Assembly (NCBI RefSeq): GCF_008704425.1 | Contig: NZ_CP023696.1 | Location: forward strand, 4,566,501 to 4,630,500 | Length of the DNA stretch: 64,000 bases | DNA from: Streptomyces fradiae ATCC 10745 = DSM 40063 | Lineage (GTDB): Bacteria; Actinomycetota; Actinomycetes; Streptomycetales; Streptomycetaceae | Direction of reading: 5' to 3' | Shown here: positions 60,162-64,000 of the stretch, in pieces | Position numbering within the stretch: the stretch's first letter is position 1 | Layout of the letters: each line of letters opens with the position of its first letter | Made by a program: the position numbers and the translations under genes | Notes under the pieces: model-generated | Seen by the model: only the letters and a program-made list of their open reading frames with translations | The model's database searches: none | Told to the model about the DNA's origin: nothing

Positions 60162-61693
60162 CCGGCCCCATGACCACACTCGTACACGGCACGCCGGACA
60201 CGCTCACCCGCGACGCCCTGACCGTCCTCCAGCCCGGCTTCGTCGGCACCACCCCGCCGGACTGGCTGCTCCGCCGGGTCGGCGAGGGCCTCTCCGCCGT
60301 GGGCCTCTTCGGCCGCAACATCACCGGCCCCGAGCAGCTCGCCGCGCTCACGGCCCGGCTGCGCGCCGAGCGCGAGGACGTCCTCGTCGCCATCGACGAG
60401 GAGGGCGGCGACGTCACCCGCCTGGAGGTCCGCGCCGGCTCCTCCTTCCCCGGCAACCTCGCGCTCGGCGTCGTCGACGACCCCGACCTGACCCGCGCCG
60501 TCGCCCACGAGCTGGGCCGCCGCCTCGCCGCCTGCGGGGTGGACCTCAACTGGGCGCCCTCCGCCGACGTCAACTCCAACCCGGACAACCCGGTCATCGG
60601 CGTACGGTCCTTCGGCGCCGACCCCGCGCTCGCCGCCCGCCACACCGTGGCCTACGTCGAGGGCATGCAGGCCGCGGGCGTCGCCGCCTGCACCAAGCAC
60701 TTCCCCGGCCACGGCGACACCAACGTCGACTCGCACCTGGCGACGCCCCGCATCGACGTGGACCTGGACACCCTCCACGCCCGTGAGCTGGTGCCCTTCC
60801 GCGCCGCCATCGCCGCGGACACCAAGTCGGTGATGAGCGCCCACATCCTGCTGCCCGCGCTCGACCCCGACCGCCCCGCCACCCTCAGCCCGCGGATCCT
60901 CACCGGACTGCTGCGCCGGGAGCTGGGCTACGAGGGGCTGATCGTCACCGACGGCATGGAGATGCAGGCGATCTCCGCGGTGTACGGCATCGAGCGCGGT
61001 TCCGTCCTCGCGCTCGCGGCGGGCGCCGACGCCATCTGCGTCGGCGGCGGCCTGGCGGACGAGGAGACCGTGCTGCGCCTGCGCGACGCGCTGGTGACGG
61101 CGGTGCGGACCGGTGAACTGCCCGAGGAGCGGCTGGCCGACGCGGCGGCGCGGGTGCGCGCCCTGGCGTCCTGGACCCGGGCGCACCGGGCGAGGGGGGC
61201 CGGCCCGGAGCCGGGCGCGGAGGTGCAGGAGGGGACCGCGCCCGGCACCGGCATCGGCCTGGAGGCGGCCCGCCGCGCGCTGCGGGTGACGCCGGGGGCG
61301 CAGCCGTACGCGCCGCCCGCCGCGGGCGCGTACGTGGCGTCGTTCACCCCCGTGGCCAACATCGCCGTCGGCGACGAGACCCCGTGGGGCGTCGGCGCCG
61401 AGCTGGAGCGGCTGCTGCCGGGGACCCGGACCGGGTCGTACGGCCCTGAGGCCGCCGCCGAGGACGTGCTGCGCGCGGCGGGGGAGCGCCGCGTCGTGGC
61501 CGTCGTGCGCGACGCGCACCGTCACGCCTGGATGAGGGAGGCGCTGGACGGGCTGCTCGCCGCCCGCCCCGACACGGTCGTGGTGGAGATGGGCCTGAAC
61601 CAGGCTCCGCCGCGCGGGGCCCTGCACATCGCCACGTACGGGGCGGCGCGGGTCTGCGGGACCGCGGCGGCGGAGGTCGTCGCCGGGGTGTAG
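60158..61693 (+). CDS. Glycoside hydrolase family 3 beta-N-acetylglucosaminidase
   Basis: A 511-residue GH3 enzyme without a signal peptide. The NagZ-type motif CTKHFPGHGDTNVDSH (about 175-190) contains the loop His and Asp that act as the acid/base, and LIVTDGMEM (about 261-269) supplies the nucleophile Asp. It probably splits imported chitobiose to N-acetylglucosamine in the cytoplasm. A C-terminal domain (about 395-511) resembles the GH3 second domain. Start ATG 60158 overlaps dasC; ATG 60170 is an alternative. Confidence 0.92.
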   Translation: MTGPMTTLVHGTPDTLTRDALTVLQPGFVGTTPPDWLLRRVGEGLSAVGLFGRNITGPEQLAALTARLRAEREDVLVAIDEEGGDVTRLEVRAGSSFPGNLALGVVDDPDLTRAVAHELGRRLAACGVDLNWAPSADVNSNPDNPVIGVRSFGADPALAARHTVAYVEGMQAAGVAACTKHFPGHGDTNVDSHLATPRIDVDLDTLHARELVPFRAAIAADTKSVMSAHILLPALDPDRPATLSPRILTGLLRRELGYEGLIVTDGMEMQAISAVYGIERGSVLALAAGADAICVGGGLADEETVLRLRDALVTAVRTGELPEERLADAAARVRALASWTRAHRARGAGPEPGAEVQEGTAPGTGIGLEAARRALRVTPGAQPYAPPAAGAYVASFTPVANIAVGDETPWGVGAELERLLPGTRTGSYGPEAAAEDVLRAAGERRVVAVVRDAHRHAWMREALDGLLAARPDTVVVEMGLNQAPPRGALHIATYGAARVCGTAAAEVVAGV

Positions 61694-61705
61694 CGCACAC
61701 GGGGA

Positions 61706-61740
61706 AGGGGCCGGGCACCCGTCGCGGGTGCCCGGCCCCT
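61706..61740 (+). terminator. Terminator after the das operon
   Basis: A perfect 15-bp stem (AGGGGCCGGGCACCC and complement) with loop GTCGC, followed by TT. Confidence 0.85.
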
Positions 61741-61810
61741 TTCGCGTCCCCCGCCGCGGACGCGCCCGCCCGCACGGTCGGGGGTACGGGCGGGCGCGCG
61801 GCCGGGGAGT

Positions 61811-61850
61811 GCGGCCCCGCCGGTCCGGGCAGCCGTGCCGGCGGGGCCGC
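61811..61850 (-). terminator. Terminator downstream of nagB
   Basis: A 13-bp stem (GCGGCCCCGCCGG and complement) with a 14-nt loop, eight bp past the nagB stop codon. Confidence 0.75.
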
Positions 61851-61857
61851 GCGTCGC

Positions 61858-62643
61858 CTAGAGCCCCTGCCAGGAGGGCTTGGCGGCGTAGGTCTGCCGG
61901 AAGTACCCGGCGAGCTTCAGCTTGGAGGCGGCGGCCTCGTCCACGACGACCGTGGCGTGCGGGTGCAGCTGGAGGGCGGAGGCCGGCACCAGCGCGGCCA
62001 CCGGGCCCTCCACGGTCGCTGCGACCGCGTCCGCCTTGCCCTCGCCGGTCGCCAGCAGGACCAGGTGGCGGGCCTCCAGGATGGTGCCGATGCCCTGCGT
62101 GATCACGTGGTGGGGCACCTGGTCGAGACGGCCGTCGAAGAACCGGGCGTTGTCGATCCGGGTCTGCTCGGTGAGGGTCTTGATGCGGGTGCGGGAGGCG
62201 AGCGAGGAGCAGGGCTCGTTGAAGCCGATGTGCCCGTCGGTGCCGATGCCGAGTATCTGGAGGTCCACGCCGCCCGCCTCCGCGAGGGCCCGGTCGTACG
62301 CCTCGCACGCCGCCTGCACGTCCTCGGCGGTGCCGTCCGGGCCCAGGAAGGCGCCCCGGTCCAGCCCGAGCGGCTCCACGACCTGGCGCAGCACCGTGGA
62401 GCGGTACGACTCGGGGTGGCCGGCGGGCAGCCCCACGTACTCGTCGAGCTGGGCGATCCGGGCTCGCGAGACGTCGACGGCGCCCGCGCGCACCTTGGCG
62501 GTGAGCGCCTCGTAGACGGGCAGCGGCGTCGAGCCGGTGGCCACGCCGAGCAGAGCGTCGGGCTTGCGGCGCAGGAGGTCCGCGATGGCCTCCGCGATGA
62601 GCTCGCCGCCTGCCTTGGCGTCCTGGACGATGACAACTTCCAC
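61858..62643 (-). CDS. nagB: Glucosamine-6-phosphate deaminase
   Basis: A 261-residue NagB. VATGSTPLPVYEAL binds substrate phosphate, QLDEYVGLP holds the catalytic Asp, and LGIGTDGHIGFNEP the Asp-x-His relay, all in expected places. It converts glucosamine-6-phosphate to fructose-6-phosphate and ammonia, feeding glycolysis. The GTG start gives the standard N-terminus EVVIVQDAKAGGELIAE. A dre-like site about 50 bp upstream indicates DasR repression. Confidence 0.95.
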   Translation of the reverse strand: MEVVIVQDAKAGGELIAEAIADLLRRKPDALLGVATGSTPLPVYEALTAKVRAGAVDVSRARIAQLDEYVGLPAGHPESYRSTVLRQVVEPLGLDRGAFLGPDGTAEDVQAACEAYDRALAEAGGVDLQILGIGTDGHIGFNEPCSSLASRTRIKTLTEQTRIDNARFFDGRLDQVPHHVITQGIGTILEARHLVLLATGEGKADAVAATVEGPVAALVPASALQLHPHATVVVDEAAASKLKLAGYFRQTYAAKPSWQGL

Positions 62644-62690
62644 GCTGGGCCTGCCGATCTGGAGGGAGGGGGAAAGGGAGTCACACGGAA

Positions 62691-62706
62691 GGTGGTATAG
62701 ACCAAT
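62691..62706. promoter_or_regulatory. dre-like site upstream of nagB
   Basis: GGTGGTATAGACCAAT (reverse: ATTGGTCTATACCACC) matches the DasR consensus at 12 of 16 positions, with TAGACCA intact. Confidence 0.75.
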
Positions 62707-63410
62707 CTAGCAGAACGGTCCCGACGCCCCCACGCCCCGCGTGCCCCTTTTCCCCCGCCCCAGACCCCCCTCCGGAACCCTGCCCGGCGGGGTCCCGGGC
62801 GGGGTGCCCCGGCCGGCCCCCGCCCGGCCTCCGCCCGGCCTCCGCCCGGCCCGGGGCGGTGCCCGCGGGGCCGCCTCCGTCAGGCGGCTGCGCGGGTGCG
62901 GGTGGGGCTGCGGGCGCGCGGCGGAGTGGCCGGCGGTGGCGCGCCCGGCGGTGGGGCGGCGGCCGTGCGGGCGCGGTACCGGGCGTGGCGCGGCGAGGCC
63001 GTGGAGGGCGGTGCGAGGGCGTCCGCCCGGCGCCGGGGCCCGGCGTGGGGCGACCGCCGCGGCGGCGAGGCGGGCGGCGGAGGGCGACGGAGGGCGGCGT
63101 GGGCCCGGCGGCGGGCGGTACGGGCTGCCGTGCGGGCGGGGTCCGGCGCGCGGGGGTGGGCCCGCACGGGCGGCCCCACGGGCGGCGGCCCTAGGTGCCG
63201 TACGCGCGGCGCGCACGGCCCGGAAAGACCCGCGGGCCGCGGCGCCGCGACGGGACCCTCAACCCGTCCGGCACCGCAGCCCGGAGTAGCAACGGCCGAG
63301 GGTGTGCGGTCCCGCGGCCGCGGGTGAGACCTCGACGCAGTCAGGGCAGAGAGCGCCGGGGTCCCGGTCCACCCTCCTGTGCGGGGAGGATGGAAGCTGT
63401 ACACCACCAT
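62707..63410. other. Long GC-rich intergenic region without a supported gene
   Basis: Open frames on both strands are dominated by Arg, Gly, Ala and Pro with no recognisable domain, ribosome binding site or start. G-run and C-run clusters are common. I see no RNA gene. Confidence 0.55.
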
Positions 63411-63426
63411 TGTGGACTAGACCAAT
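63411..63426. promoter_or_regulatory. dre-like site upstream of the PdtaS-like kinase
   Basis: TGTGGACTAGACCAAT matches the DasR consensus at 12 of 16 positions, sharing CTAGACCA and equal in score to the nagB site. It lies about 96 bp before the kinase start, in a locally AT-richer patch. Confidence 0.6.
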
Positions 63427-63521
63427 TCTGTCTGTCCATCCTCATGGCGGGTGGTCGCCCCCCATCCTCCCCCACGGACCGGCAAAGCACCAGGTTCGAC
63501 GTCACGGGTACGCTCGCAGGC

Positions 63522-64000
63522 GTGCCGTCCATGAACGACCTCGTCCGCCAGCACACCGCCCTCGGGGAGTCCGACCTCGAGTGGCTCCACCTGCTGGTCT
63601 CGGAGTGGCAGCTCCTCTCCGACCTCTCCTTCGCCGACCTCGTGCTGTGGGTGCCCACCCGCGACGGCACGCGCTACGTCTCCGTCGCGCAGATGCGCCC
63701 CAACACGGGCCCCACCTCCTACCAGGACGACATGGTGGGCCACCTCGTGCCGCGGGGCCGGCGCCCACTCCTGGACGCGGCCCTGGACGAGGGCCGCATC
63801 GTGCGCGAGGGCGACCCGGAGTGGCGCGAGGAGGTCCCCGTACGGGTCGAGTCGATCCCGGTACGGCGCGAGGGCCGCGTCCTCGGCGTGATCGCCCGCA
63901 ACACCAACCTGCTCACGGTCCGCACCCCCTCCCGGCTGGAGCTCACCTACCTCCAGTCCGCGTCCGACCTGGCCCAGATGATCGCGGCCGGGGCCTTCCC
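63522..64000 (+). CDS. pdtaS: PdtaS-like sensor histidine kinase, 3' truncated by window edge
   Basis: The first 159 residues are visible: a GAF-type sensor domain (HLLVSEWQLLSDLSFADLVLWVPTRDG, then VAQMRPNTGPTSYQDDMVG) that closely follows mycobacterial PdtaS, a soluble histidine kinase acting with an ANTAR-type RNA-binding response regulator. The PAS and kinase domains lie outside the window. TACGCT (63509-63514) ends seven nt before GTG 63522, which favours that leaderless start over ATG 63531. Confidence 0.85.
   Translation, partial: MPSMNDLVRQHTALGESDLEWLHLLVSEWQLLSDLSFADLVLWVPTRDGTRYVSVAQMRPNTGPTSYQDDMVGHLVPRGRRPLLDAALDEGRIVREGDPEWREEVPVRVESIPVRREGRVLGVIARNTNLLTVRTPSRLELTYLQSASDLAQMIAAGAF

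Noticed and set aside
62741..63289. A 182-codon plus-strand open frame in the nagB-kinase gap
   Set aside because: Its translation is almost only Arg, Gly, Ala and Pro, with no ribosome binding site and an equally open opposite strand.

Overview
The window is very GC-rich DNA with strong GC at third codon positions, GTG and TTG starts and 4-bp start/stop overlaps. Gene content and order point to a Streptomyces-type actinomycete chromosome core. Markers are wblC, sigR-rsrA, catR-catA, a cobalamin-riboswitch-controlled class I ribonucleotide reductase, and the dasR/dasABC/nagB chitobiose-glucosamine locus. Names rest on reading motifs and gene order; no database search was run.

Layout. 1-9.9 kb: the end of one and the whole of a second helicase-nuclease (AdnA/AdnB-like), an M20 peptidase, NudC-type NADH pyrophosphatase, mycoredoxin and UvrD2. 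9.9-11.2 kb: wblC (whiB7 orthologue) behind a roughly 615-nt leader holding a 111-codon upstream ORF and an intrinsic terminator. 11.6-18.5 kb: AarF/UbiB-like kinase, a ThiF-like protein with a leader-peptide-binding-like N-terminus, a YgjP-type metallopeptidase, and a TerD-AIM24 fusion followed by two AIM24 genes. 18.6-19.5 kb: a small accessory patch (GNAT gene, IS630-type transposase remnant). 19.7-29.2 kb: Nudix, zincin-like, SDR, MoaE, a PDZ/Lon-type protease, PPA1309-family and UPF0182 genes. Much of 1-29 kb matches the mycobacterial Rv3202c-Rv3193c order as I recall it. 29.3-31.7 kb: two identical initiator tRNA genes flank a Sel1-repeat gene. 31.8-38.5 kb: catR/catA, hisN, an SMR transporter, rsgA, aroA and an M50 protease. 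38.5-46.4 kb: SRAP protein, a GGCACC-rich repeat tract, hydrolase, sigR-rsrA, an HD-GYP/HD pair and a TPR gene. 46.5-53.2 kb: def, a secreted M15 peptidase, nrdAB with riboswitch, a GNAT and a MazEF-like toxin-antitoxin pair. 53.2-64 kb: a symporter pair, the das/nag cluster, and the start of a PdtaS-like histidine kinase.

How it fits together. Several units are self-regulating stress circuits: wblC (translation-inhibitor response by leader attenuation plus autoactivation), sigR-rsrA (thiol oxidation, with a perfect sigma-R promoter), catR-catA (peroxide) and nrdAB (B12 and probably NrdR). The das/nag block imports chitin-derived sugars, trims them with a cytoplasmic GH3 enzyme and deaminates glucosamine-6-phosphate; DasR-type operators lie at dasR/dasA, nagB and, less expectedly, upstream of the PdtaS-like kinase.

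A recurrent pattern is a -10-like hexamer ending 6 or 7 nt before the start codon of at least ten genes, which suggests many leaderless mRNAs. I see no prophage, CRISPR array, biosynthetic cluster or clearly undescribed multi-gene system. The best leads for new biology are the wblC leader, the ThiF-like/AIM24 neighbourhood, the operator near the kinase, and the gene between the tRNA repeats.
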